32,961 bases of DNA from positions 1 to 32,961 of the forward strand of contig PXRG01000007.1 of the NCBI GenBank assembly GCA_003021105.1. Reading direction: 5' to 3'. Numbering within the stretch: position 1 is the first letter of the stretch; each line of letters starts with the position of its first letter. The notes beneath the pieces were generated by a model, which was not told where the DNA came from, searched no databases, and saw only the letters and a list, made by a program, of their open reading frames with translations. Shown in pieces: positions 7,382 through 15,938 of the stretch. Source of the DNA: Halobacteriales archaeon QS_1_68_17 (GTDB taxonomy: Archaea; Halobacteriota; Halobacteria; Halobacteriales; Haloarculaceae). A program made the position numbers and the translations under genes.

Positions 7382-8375
7382 ACGGCTCCTCGAGGACGAG
7401 CCGGAGGGGTGTGGCTGCGCCGTCGCCTTCGAGGACGGTGACCTGGTCGTCGACGCGGACGACTGCGCCGACGGCGGCACGCTGGCGACGAGCCCGGACT
7501 GCCGCCGGACAGTTGTCGCGGCGCTCACCGAGCGGGACGTCGAGGCCGTCCGGACGCGGGCGGACGGCGTCGAGCGGGTCTACCGGGGCGACGGGGCGGC
7601 GTTGCTGGTCGCCGCCGGCCGGTTCGCGGACGTCGCCGCGGTTCACGACGCCGACCTCGCCGAGCGGGCGAAGACGGACCCCCTCGGGGCGGCACACGAG
7701 GCGACTGGCCGGGCCGGCCCCGTCGCTCGTATCGCCGCGGAAACCGGGCTCGCGACCGCCAGGTGCGCCGGCGAGAGCTACACGGACATCCTCAGGCCGT
7801 ACGCGGGACCGACGATCAGCCGGTGGCGGGTCGTCCCCCGACCGCCGCCGGACGCCGAACTGGTCGAACAGCGGACGCTCGAAACGGACGCGACCGCGCG
7901 GATATACGCACAGCCGGACAGGGAACTCCGGACCTACCACCTCGAACCGGTCGAGTACGCGCTCGACGAGGACGCGCTGGCGACGCTGGCAGCGGCCCAC
8001 GAGCGCCTGGCCAGCGGTGCCGTCTCCGGCGGCCAGCGGGCGCCGGCCCGGGCGATCCGGCGGGTCGCGGACGGGACGGAACAGGTGGCGCGGTTGACGA
8101 CCGCGCTCAGGAAGCACACGCGCGGCTACGGCCTCCTCGAGGACATCTTCGCGGATCCGGCGGTCTCGGACGCGTTCGCCACAGCGCCGGTATCCGAGAA
8201 CCGTCTCCGCGTCCGGGTCGGGGACGAACCGATGCGGACGAACGTCCGGCTCACCGACGACGGCGTCGAGGCGCTGGCCTCGCGGTTCAGGCGGACGAGC
8301 GGTCGGGCGTTCTCGCGGGCGAGTCCGGTCATCGACGCGGTCGCGTCGGCGGGCGACCGCGACGTCCGGGTCGCT

Positions 8376-8474
8376 GGCGTCACCGAGCCGGCCAGCGACG
8401 GCGTCGCGTTCGCGTTCCGCGCCCACGACCGCGAGGCCTTGACGCTCCCGGCGCTGGTGGCCAGCGGGACGCTC
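8376..8474 (+). repeat. 99-bp direct repeat, copy 1 (native position in the ATPase gene)
   Basis: Begins GGCGTCACCGAGCC and ends GGGACGCTC; it encodes GVTEPASDG...LVASGTL just before the P-loop, where family members normally carry this segment. It is identical base for base to 8829-8927. The spacing of 453 bp is a multiple of three, so both copies read in the same frame. Confidence 0.95.
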
Positions 8475-8828
8475 GCGGGGACCCGCGGAGCCGGGAAGAC
8501 GACGCTGCTGGGTGCTCTACTCTGGGAGCTTCCGGCCGGGACGCGGACGGTCGTCATCGAGGACACGCCGGAGCTACCGGTCGCGGCGCTCCAGGGAGCC
8601 GGGCGGGACGTGCAGGTCCTCCGGACGGCGACCGACGACGACGACGCCGGCGTGACGCCGACCGAGGCCCTCCGGGCCGCGTTGCGGCTCGGCGAGGGGG
8701 CGCTCGTCGTCGGAGAGGTTCGCGGCGAGGAGGCCGCTGCCCTCTACGAGGCGATGCGCGTCGGCGCGGGCGGGAGCACCGTCCTCGGGACGATCCACGG
8801 CGACGGCGGGGCGGCGGTCAGAGAGCGG

Positions 8829-8927
8829 GGCGTCACCGAGCCGGCCAGCGACGGCGTCGCGTTCGCGTTCCGCGCCCACGACCGCGAGGCCTTGACGCTC
8901 CCGGCGCTGGTGGCCAGCGGGACGCTC
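8829..8927 (+). repeat. 99-bp direct repeat, copy 2 (displaced)
   Basis: Exact second copy of 8376-8474, lying where the ATPase C-terminal core should be. The upstream flank (AVRER) is native ATPase. The downstream flank is also native ATPase (RGNSRAVAAL) but in a different frame. Perfect identity means it is either very recent or artefactual; its length is close to one short sequencing read. Confidence 0.93.
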
Positions 8928-9089
8928 ACGGGGGAACAGCAGGGCCGTCGCAGCCCTCGGTTCGCCGGGGGAACCGTACGCCGCCGTGCGAGACGAACTC
9001 GACGCCCGGGCCGACTGGCTCCGGGAGCGGGTGGACCGCGAGGAGACGGGACCGACGACCTACGTCGAGGCACAGGCCGACCGGCGGAC

Positions 9090-10702
9090 ATGCTGACGCG
9101 ACTGCTCCGGGCGTTCGCCCGGCTCTACCCGCGGCAGGTCGACCCGGGCGACGACGTGGACCGGGCACTCGGCTTCCTCGAAGCCGAGGTCACGGCCGCG
9201 ACCGTCGTCCGCGCGGGCTGCGGGGCCGGCCTGGCCTGTGCGGCGGTCGCGCCGGTCGCGGTCCTGGTCGCACCACCGGGGTTCCGGATGCCCGCGGGGC
9301 TGGCCGTCGTGGCCGTCGCGTTCGCGGTGACCCACGCGGTTCACGCCGGGCCGGGGCTGCTGGCGACCGCCCGGCGCACCAGCGCGCTCGGGGAGGCCCC
9401 GGGCGTGATCAGCAGGGCGGTCCTTCGGATGCGGATCACGCCGACCGTCGAAACCGCGGGTCGGGACTGTCGGCCTTCGCCGACGAGTGGGGCGACCGCT
9501 TCCCGGCGCTCCGGCGCGGCGTCCTGCTGATCGAGTCGGCTGGATCCGCGCCGCCGGACGAGCGCGCGCGAGCGCTCGACCGGGCCGTCGAGGCTACCCT
9601 CGACGGTACCCGCGAGCGCATGGAGGCGTTCGCAAACGAGATCCGGGGACCGACGACCGCGCTCTACGCGTTCGGCGTCCTCCTGCCGCTGTCCCTGCTG
9701 TCGATCCTCCCGGCGGCCGGCGCGGTCGGACTGACCGCCTCGGTGCCGGTGCTCGTGGTCGTCTACGACGCGGTGCTCCCGGCGGGCCTCGTCGCCGCGG
9801 GCGCGTGGTTGCTCGCGCGTCGGCCAGTGGCCTTCCCGCCCCCGACGCTGTCGGCGGAGCATCCCGCCCTCGACGACAGCCGGGTGCGGGCCATCGCCGC
9901 GAGCCTCTGTGTTGCATTGATCGGATGGGGGGTGGCTACCGCCTTGCTGCCGGGGTGGACCCGGGTGCTGGCGGCCGTCGGTCCGGGAATCGGAACCGCA
10001 CTCGTCGTCAGGTACCGCCGCGTCATGACCGTCCGGGACCGCATCGACGACTTGGAGTCGGGGCTGGCGGACGCGCTGTACCTGGTCGGGCGACGGATCG
10101 AGGAAGGGCTGGCCGTCGAGTCGGCGCTCGACCGGGCCACGGCGGAGCTGACGGGCGAGACGCGGGCCGTATTCGCCGCCGCCACTCGACGACAGCGCCA
10201 GCTACGCGTCGGCGTAGACGGGGCGTTCCGGGGCGAGCACGGCCTGGAACTCCCGAGTCCGCGGGCCGAGAGCACGGTCGCCCTGCTCGCGCTGTCGGCC
10301 CGGGAGGGCCGGCCGGCGGGGTCGGCGGTCGTGGCGATGGCCGACCACCTCGAACAGCTCCGGACGGTCGAGCGGGAGGCCAGACGGGAACTGGAGAGCG
10401 TCACCGCGACGCTCGGACACACCGGGGCCGTGTTCGCGCCGCTCGTGGCCGGTGCGACCGTCGCCATGGCCGACGCTCTCTCGGGCGGACTGCTCGGGAG
10501 CGGTGGCGGACCGGAGACCGCGGCGCTGGGGCTGGCAGCCGGTGCGTACGTCCTCTTTCTCGCGGTCGCGCTGACCGCGCTCGCGGCCGGGCTGTCCAGG
10601 GGCTTCGACCGCGCGCTGATCGGCTACCGCACCGGAATCGCATTGCTGATCGCGGTGCCGACCTACCTCGTCGCGTTCGCCGCGACCACGCGACTCGTCT
10701 GA
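9090..10702 (+). pseudogene. Type II secretion F / TadB-TadC-like pilus platform protein, frameshifted
   Basis: Polytopic inner-membrane platform that works with the ATPase. The start at 9090 overlaps the ATPase stop. The first frame gives about 122 residues (MLTRLLRAFARLYPRQ, two membrane helices around 9200-9330, ending RMRITPTVETA near 9453). The remainder (GLSAFADEWGDRFPALRR onward from about 9462 to the TGA at 10700-10702) lies in another frame. It contains membrane helices, the second T2SSF cytoplasmic domain and a long hydrophobic C-terminus. The junction lacks the 30-40 residues that usually separate these blocks, so a short out-of-frame deletion is more likely than a single-base error. 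Both halves are well conserved, so inactivation is recent or the break is an assembly fault. Confidence 0.82.
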
Positions 10703-10703
10703 A

Positions 10704-10714
10704 CGTTTAAATGG
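10704..10714 (+). promoter_or_regulatory. Internal promoter before DUF7283 gene
   Basis: CGTTTAAATGG lies directly behind the platform-gene stop and is centred 28 nt before the ATG at 10737, the standard leaderless spacing. It can separate expression of the small pilin-like proteins from the machinery genes. Confidence 0.6.
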
Positions 10715-10736
10715 GAAACCGGGACCAGCCGGGACC

Positions 10737-11207
10737 ATGTTCGACGCGCCCTTCGACGCGTGGTACGTCTGGATCGGGCTCGCGGTCGTCGGCGTCGTCG
10801 CGCTGGCCGTCGCGGTCCGCCTCCCGGGTGCCGCGGCCCCGGACGCGACCGCGACGGCCGAGCGGATCGACCAGGTCGCCGCGAGCCAGTACGCGGCGAC
10901 AGCTACCCACCCGGTCGACGCCGAGCAGATCGAACTCGGCGCGTATCGGCTCCGGCTGCGCGGCCCAGGGGGGACGGCACAGGCCGCGCTCGCGTACGGA
11001 CCGGTGACGCCGGTCCCCGACGGCGGGCCGCTCCGGGCCGTCCTCGACGGGACGGCACCGTCGCGGGTATTCGACGACAGGAGCGAGTTCAGTGCCGCGG
11101 CTGCCGCGGCACAGCAGCGCGAGCCGACCTGGCAGCCGGTCGACGGGACAGTTCGCATCCGCCGGGTGATCTGGGAGGGCGTCGATGTCACGCTCGTCGG
11201 GGCGTAG
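10737..11207 (+). CDS. DUF7283-like pilus-operon membrane protein
   Basis: 156 residues. The N-terminal stretch DAPFDAWYVWIGLAVVGVVALAVAVRLP forms one transmembrane helix close to the start, with no obvious cleavage site. The rest is an extracytoplasmic soluble domain rich in Ala and Arg. It is a conserved haloarchaeal gene following the platform protein, probably a minor-pilin-like or assembly component; this is inference from position and topology. Its 3' end overlaps the next gene by 23 nt. It has its own TATA box at 10704-10714. No sign of damage. Confidence 0.72.
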   Translation: MFDAPFDAWYVWIGLAVVGVVALAVAVRLPGAAAPDATATAERIDQVAASQYAATATHPVDAEQIELGAYRLRLRGPGGTAQAALAYGPVTPVPDGGPLRAVLDGTAPSRVFDDRSEFSAAAAAAQQREPTWQPVDGTVRIRRVIWEGVDVTLVGA

Positions 11208-11577
11208 GGGACAGTTCGAACCAATCCCGGCGATGGTCGCCGCCGTCGTCGTCGGAGCGGGACTGACGATCTACGCGGTCGCGGCCGACTCGGCCCTCCC
11301 GGCGACCGGCGGTCGGGACGTAGCCGGGACGGCGCTGGACCGGGCGTACGCGGCGATCGAGACGGCGGGCGTAGTCGATCCAGGCGACCTTCGGAACGCG
11401 ATCGAGACGGCCCCGTCGGGCTACCGGCTGAACGCGACGCTGACCGCCGGAGAACGGCGCTGGGCGGTCGGACCGATACCGCCCGAAACGGCCGACGACG
11501 CGTCGCGCCGCGTCGGAGTGCGAGTCGAACCGGGTCGCGTCATCTCCGGCCGCCTCCGGGTGACCGTCTGGACATGA
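11185..11577 (+). CDS. DUF7285-like pilin-like protein
   Basis: 130 residues. The N-terminus SRSSGRRGQFEPIPAMVAAVVVGAGLTIYAV resembles a class III signal region: a charged start, a polar junction and then a hydrophobic helix that would form a pilin core. The remainder is a small soluble domain (IETAPSGYRLNATLTAGERRW, ending GRLRVTVWT). It overlaps both neighbours, with an ATGA junction with the next gene at 11574-11577, so translation is likely coupled along the series. The call as a minor pilin or pseudopilin is inferred. Confidence 0.7.
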   Translation: MSRSSGRRGQFEPIPAMVAAVVVGAGLTIYAVAADSALPATGGRDVAGTALDRAYAAIETAGVVDPGDLRNAIETAPSGYRLNATLTAGERRWAVGPIPPETADDASRRVGVRVEPGRVISGRLRVTVWT

Positions 11578-12310
11578 GAGCGACCAGCGCCGTCCTGGAC
11601 GTGGTGTTGTTCCTGTTGCTCGTCGGGGGTGCCGTCGCGGTGCTGGCAGCCACCCCGTCGCCGGAGCAGCGGGCCGACGCGGACGAGACGGCGACGGCGC
11701 TCGTCTCCTCGACGGAGACGGTCGAGTACGCGCTCCGGACCGACGGATCGGCCGCGGGATCGCCCGGCGAGGGCAACAGTGGGAGGGTCGAACGGGTCGC
11801 ACACGGCACGCTGGGCGAACTCCTCGTCGAGACCGCGACGGCGAACCTCAGCGTCGGAGACGGTCGCGTCCGGTTGGCAACGCCGGCGTTCGGGCGGGCG
11901 GTTGCCGGCCGGGTTCGGTCCGCGGTGTCCCGACCCGACCGCCGGACGGCGGTCGTCGCCGTCTGGGAGCCGTACCCGAGGGCCCCGGTGCGCGGCTACC
12001 GGCGGATCGGGCCGCGGCCGCCCCCGACCGCCGACGTGCGAGCCGCGACCGTAACGCTCCCGAGCGGCCTCCCGCGGGTCGGCGGGCGGGCGCGCCGGGC
12101 GGCACGGACGGGGGGGTACGACGCGGTAGCGGCGGTCGTCGCGGATGGGATCGTCGCCGGACTGTTCCCCGCGCGCGAGACGAGGATCGCACTCCGGGAG
12201 CGCCGTCCGGTGAGGGGCGTGACGACCGCCCGCTACCGCCGGTTCGCCGACGCGACCGGCGCGAGCATCGGCGGGGCGGTCGCGGCCGGCGCAGGACGTG
12301 GTCTGGATGA
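11574..12310 (+). pseudogene. DUF7284-like pilus-operon protein, 3' part lost by frame-changing deletion
   Basis: It starts MRATSAVLDVVLFLLLVGGAVAVLA, one N-terminal membrane helix, followed by an extracytoplasmic domain readable to about 12288 (GASIGGAVAAG). The frame then runs on without a stop through the next gene, far beyond any sensible length. In another frame the sequence just before the next ATG reads R-T-W-S-G-stop, with the stop (12308-12310) overlapping the DUF7286 ATG at 12307. That is the expected conserved end and junction. An out-of-frame deletion near 12288-12293, probably of tens of codons, would explain this. Function of the family is unknown. Confidence 0.68.
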
Positions 12311-15300
12311 GACGGCGTCGTGGGATCGTCATCGACGAGAGGGCGCGGGTCCCGTTCGCGTTGGTCGGCGTCGTGTTACTCGTCGGGAGCGCGACCCTCG
12401 CGGCGACGATGCAGTCGCGCGACCCGCCGGACGCGTCCGATCCGGCCGTCGACGCGGCGATGGAGGAGGCGACGGCGGCGACGGGGGTCGCGCTCAGGAC
12501 CGCCATCGAGCGCGCCGCCAGGGAGAGCGCGCTCTCGCCGGTGACAGCCCGGGCGGACACGGCGGCGGGGGAGGTCCTCGACCCGGACAGCCCATTCCGG
12601 GACGCACTCAGGCTCCGGATCTACGTCCACGCCAGGCGACAACTGGGGCTGATCGACGAGCGGGGGCGCGGCGTCCGCGCGAGTGCCGGGCTGCCGGCCA
12701 CGCCGAACGCGAGCGCGCTCCGGCGAGCAAAGCGGCGGGTCCACGTCGCGCCCGCGGGACCGAACGGGACGGCACTCCGGGTGCGCATCGAGAACGTCAG
12801 CGTCGTCGCGCGACGGGAGGGAGCGGTCGTCGGACGCGAGCGGTTCACCCCGACGCTCGTGGTCCGGACGCCAGTGCTGGCACTCCACCGTCGGGTCGAG
12901 CGATTCGAAAAGCGACTGGGTGCCGCCCCCACGGATCCGGGGCTGGCACGCCGGCTGACCGGCCGTCTCTTTGTGGCGGCCTGGGCCCGCGGGTACGCAC
13001 AGTACGGCGGCGCGCCGGTCGAGAACGTCGTCGCAAACCGGCACGTCGAACTGCTCGCCAACGGTGCCCTGCTGGCCGAACAGCGGGCCGCGTTCGGCGA
13101 CAGCGACCCCGCCGGCCGGCGCGCACGCCTGTGGGCCACCGCCCGCGTCGGGCTGATCGATCTTCTGGCCGGCGCTACCAGCGGCCGACAGTGGGCGCGC
13201 GAGGTGCTGGCCGCCGCGAAGCGAGCGCGACCGGCGACCGGAACGGGGGAGCCGCCGTACGCGAGGAGAGCGGAAGCGCCCGGCGTAGCGGATCGACTGA
13301 CGGTCGGCGTCAACCGGACCGCCGACGCCGCGTTCGTCGACCTCTTCGGCGGCAACGCCTCCGGGATCGTGCGCTCGGTTTACAGCGCGTCGGTGCGGCC
13401 GATCACCGACGTCGAACAGACGGGCACCAGCGGCTCTCTGGCGGCCGTGTCGCCGGGTCCGGGGTGGGGACTGGTAGAGACGGAACGCCGAAGCTATGCG
13501 ACCGCCAGCGGGAGCGGGAACGCGTCCCTCGGATCGCCCCGGGGGTGGCACGAACTGGTCGGCTACCGGCGGCAGGTGACGGTCACCCACGTCGTTCGAC
13601 GGGAGTGGGAGAAAGGCAAGAGGACGCGCGGGACGAGCGCGAAGCGGGTCGATCGGTACGACGTCGAACTGGCGATGGTCGGCCGGCACGCCCGGAGCAA
13701 GTTCGCGCCGCGACGCGGTATCCGGACGGTCCACGAGCGCGGCGAAGGGCCCCTGTCCGGACCGAACCTCGCCGACCTGCGCAACCGGACGATCGCGCGG
13801 GTCGTCGAGGCCCGCGGGGGGCCGGACGCCCTGGCGAAGCGGGCCGTGACGGGCGGACTCGACAGGTCGCCCGCGACCGTACGCGGGGAGCGACCGCCGG
13901 AACTCCGCCGGTGGCTCTACCGGGACCTGGTCCGTCTCCGGGAGCGCGTCCGGGCGGTTTCGACGCGCGTTCGGCGGGGCGAGGTTGGGACCTTCGAGGC
14001 CACGCCGGCAGCGACCCTGGCGACGAAACTCCGGGAACGGCGGGCGTCGCTCGTCGACGCACCGGCGACCTACGGGGCCGTCGCCGACAAGGCCAGGGCC
14101 GCGGTCAGGGCCGCCTACCTCGACCTGGTGCTCGCGCGACTCGACCGACGCGCAGGGGAGCGACAGCGTCGGCGGACGGCGTTCGAGAACGTTCTCGCGC
14201 GTGCCGGCGGCCCGTCGGCCGGGCGGCTGGACGCGATCGTTTCTACGGTGGCCGGGGACGATCCGCCGGACGAAAAGGATCGAACCGCCGGGCTCGAGCT
14301 ACGGGTCGACGCCGCCCCCTCGTACCTGCCGCTCGGGGGCGTGCCGGGCGGCCGGCTCCCGCCGGCCGGGGAGACGCGGACCGAACACCCGCTGGTCGCG
14401 CGGAACGTGAACGTGTTCACCGTCCCGTACGGTGACGCCGCCGATCTGCTCACCGACGGTCTCTTCCGGACGGACAGGACGAGCCTGCGGTCGGCCGCGG
14501 GCACGCTCGACGCGGCCGACGCCGCACTCGGCGAGGGCAACAGGAGTCTCGCGGACCGGCGAACGCGGCTCCGGGATGCGGTCCGGTCGGCGAACGACCG
14601 CCTCCGGGCCGGCGTGCGCGCCGTGCTCCAGGAGGAGGGAGTCGGGGACAGCCCGGCCCACCGCCGCCGGATCGTCGACCGGGGACTGTCGTCCTGGGAG
14701 AGCCCGGAGGCCCACGCCCGGGCGTTCCGGAACGGGTCGGCCGCCCGCGCCCTCGCGCGCGTCGCCGTCGGGGAGTCGCGGGCAGGCGTCCGGCGCGACT
14801 GGCTCCGGACGCGGCTGGAGACGAACCTGACCCGTTCGTTGCAGTCCAGCGAGGTTCGACCGGCCGAGCCGGTCGTCGAGCGGACCGCGCGGGCGACCCG
14901 TCGGGTCACGAAGCGCGAACTGAAACGTGCGCTCGCGTCCGAGGGCGAACGGGCGAGCCGGGAGGCACTCGGGCGGTGGGCGAACGAGACCTTCGAGGTG
15001 CTGCCGGCCGGGATGCCGGTCGCGCCGGCCCCGGGGTACTGGTACGCGACGACGAACGTCTGGGCGGTGACCGTCCGCGGCGAGTACGCGCGCTTTTCGG
15101 TCCGCGCGAGACACGGGTCGCCCACCCAGCCCGGTGGGAGTCTGGTCTACGTCCGGGAGAACCGGACGGCGACGCTGGACTACGACGAGGACGGGGAGGC
15201 AGAACGCCTCGGCCGGACAGAGCGGATCGCGTTCGAGGTCGAAACCGCGGTCGTCGTGGTCGTGCCGCCGGGCAGGCGGGGCGTCGGCGACGTGGACGGG

Positions 15301-15360
15301 AACGCCGACGAGCGCTCGCCGGGGTGGCCGCGGGCGGGGCCCGAACGGGGCGGAGAGTGA
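12307..15360 (+). CDS. DUF7286-like large extracytoplasmic pilus-operon protein
   Basis: 1017 residues. A short Arg-rich N-terminus (MRRRRGIVIDERARVP) precedes one transmembrane helix (about residues 17-36, FALVGVVLLVGSATLAATM). A very long extracytoplasmic region rich in Arg, Ala, Thr and Glu follows, with helical blocks (LARLDRRAGERQRRRTAF, LRDAVRSANDRLRAG) and a C-terminal domain with YWYATTNVWAVTVRGEYARF. It is the last and largest gene of the operon and appears intact. The size suggests a tip or adhesin-like or pseudopilin-complex component, but this is inference. ATG 12307 is preferred to GTG 12298 because it forms the ATGA overlap with the preceding gene's native stop. Confidence 0.75.
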   Translation: MRRRRGIVIDERARVPFALVGVVLLVGSATLAATMQSRDPPDASDPAVDAAMEEATAATGVALRTAIERAARESALSPVTARADTAAGEVLDPDSPFRDALRLRIYVHARRQLGLIDERGRGVRASAGLPATPNASALRRAKRRVHVAPAGPNGTALRVRIENVSVVARREGAVVGRERFTPTLVVRTPVLALHRRVERFEKRLGAAPTDPGLARRLTGRLFVAAWARGYAQYGGAPVENVVANRHVELLANGALLAEQRAAFGDSDPAGRRARLWATARVGLIDLLAGATSGRQWAREVLAAAKRARPATGTGEPPYARRAEAPGVADRLTVGVNRTADAAFVDLFGGNASGIVRSVYSASVRPITDVEQTGTSGSLAAVSPGPGWGLVETERRSYATASGSGNASLGSPRGWHELVGYRRQVTVTHVVRREWEKGKRTRGTSAKRVDRYDVELAMVGRHARSKFAPRRGIRTVHERGEGPLSGPNLADLRNRTIARVVEARGGPDALAKRAVTGGLDRSPATVRGERPPELRRWLYRDLVRLRERVRAVSTRVRRGEVGTFEATPAATLATKLRERRASLVDAPATYGAVADKARAAVRAAYLDLVLARLDRRAGERQRRRTAFENVLARAGGPSAGRLDAIVSTVAGDDPPDEKDRTAGLELRVDAAPSYLPLGGVPGGRLPPAGETRTEHPLVARNVNVFTVPYGDAADLLTDGLFRTDRTSLRSAAGTLDAADAALGEGNRSLADRRTRLRDAVRSANDRLRAGVRAVLQEEGVGDSPAHRRRIVDRGLSSWESPEAHARAFRNGSAARALARVAVGESRAGVRRDWLRTRLETNLTRSLQSSEVRPAEPVVERTARATRRVTKRELKRALASEGERASREALGRWANETFEVLPAGMPVAPAPGYWYATTNVWAVTVRGEYARFSVRARHGSPTQPGGSLVYVRENRTATLDYDEDGEAERLGRTERIAFEVETAVVVVVPPGRRGVGDVDGNADERSPGWPRAGPERGGE

Positions 15361-15366
15361 CAGCCC

Positions 15367-15479
15367 TATATACCCGGACACGAACCACGCAACGGTTTCC
15401 CGGACCGATCAGTCGGGAGAGATTCTCTCGCTCCGAAACAAGCAACGGACGCGTTGAACTATTCGTGTCCGGGTGTATA
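15367..15479. repeat. 113-bp segment bounded by 18-bp inverted repeats
   Basis: TATATACCCGGACACGAA (15367-15384) and its reverse complement with one mismatch (15462-15479) bound a 77-bp core. The left arm begins 7 nt behind the DUF7286 stop. The right arm ends in TGTATATGTA, which serves as the TATA box of the DUF5791 gene (ATG 15505). It may be a MITE-like element or a regulatory inverted repeat; no transposase and no second copy is visible. The core holds no reading frame. Confidence 0.7.
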
Positions 15480-15504
15480 TGTATCGGGAGCGAGTAGCCG
15501 GCGT

Positions 15505-15933
15505 ATGCTCAGAGGCGAGTTCGCCGACGCCGGGGGGTCGACGCCGGAGGAGTTGCTGTCGGCCTACCGGCGCCGGCTGGAAGAACCGATCGACGACGGC
15601 GGGGTCGACGCCGTCGCGCGGGAAAGCGGCGTCGACCGGGACCTCGTAGCGGCGCTGGCCGGCGGAAACCGCCCCGAGGTCACGCTGGAGCAGGCGGCCG
15701 CCATCCTGGCGACCGACGGATCGCTGCCGGACGCGGAGACCATCGCCGCGGAGGCGCGGGATATGCTCCTGATGGGCATGTCGACGGCCGTGCTCGACGT
15801 GGAGGCGATCCAGTCGGGTATCGACGCCGAGATGGAGGCCAAGGAGATCCAGCAGAAAATCGAGGGACGCCAGGCGATGACCCTGGCGGAGTACGCCCGC
15901 CTCCACCAGTTCATCGAGTCGCGCAAGCGGTGA
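15505..15933 (+). CDS. DUF5791-like conserved haloarchaeal protein
   Basis: 142 residues, all helical and acidic: MLRGEFADAGG, then STPEELLSAYRRRLEE, a helix-turn-helix-like middle (VARESGVDRDLVAALAGG) and the conserved block ARDMLLMGMSTAVLDVEAI ... IQQKIEGRQAMTLAEYARLH. The middle section looks like a degenerate DNA-binding helix pair, so a regulatory role is possible but unproven. The ATG at 15505 is 26-29 nt behind the TATA box in the right arm of the inverted repeat, fitting leaderless transcription; the earlier GTG at 15454 lies upstream of that box. The stop is followed closely by the epimerase gene. Confidence 0.8.
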   Translation: MLRGEFADAGGSTPEELLSAYRRRLEEPIDDGGVDAVARESGVDRDLVAALAGGNRPEVTLEQAAAILATDGSLPDAETIAAEARDMLLMGMSTAVLDVEAIQSGIDAEMEAKEIQQKIEGRQAMTLAEYARLHQFIESRKR

Positions 15934-15938
15934 GACGG

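Larger units (their letters stand above)
7365..9096 (+). pseudogene. Type II/IV secretion (pilus) ATPase, rearranged and frameshifted
   Basis: Assembly ATPase of the PilB/GspE/TadA family that powers pilin polymerisation at the membrane. Visible parts: the haloarchaeal N-domain (to about residue 340), P-loop GTRGAGKTT, Asp box VVIEDTPE, Walker B GALVVGEVRGEE and His box LGTIHGDGG. Two abnormalities are seen. Between GTL (8474) and the P-loop the roughly 20-25 residues normally present appear to be missing. After GDGGAAVRER (about 8828) the C-terminal core is replaced by an exact 99-bp second copy of 8376-8474. The sequence then continues in another frame (RGNSRAVAALGSPGE ... YVEAQADRR) to a TGA at 9094-9096 that overlaps the next ATG in the usual ATGCTGA manner. 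So the native 3' end is present but unreachable from the start. Either a true pseudogene or an assembly error. Confidence 0.85.

Noticed and set aside
7763-9450. Long plus-strand frame rich in Arg/Gly before the second part of the platform gene
   Set aside because: Composition is that of an out-of-frame shadow of the ATPase; only the part from about 9462 on is real coding sequence.
12311-14435. Continuation of the DUF7284 frame as one giant protein
   Set aside because: The translation beyond 12310 is an Arg/Gly-rich shadow of DUF7286, which has clear codon bias in its own frame.
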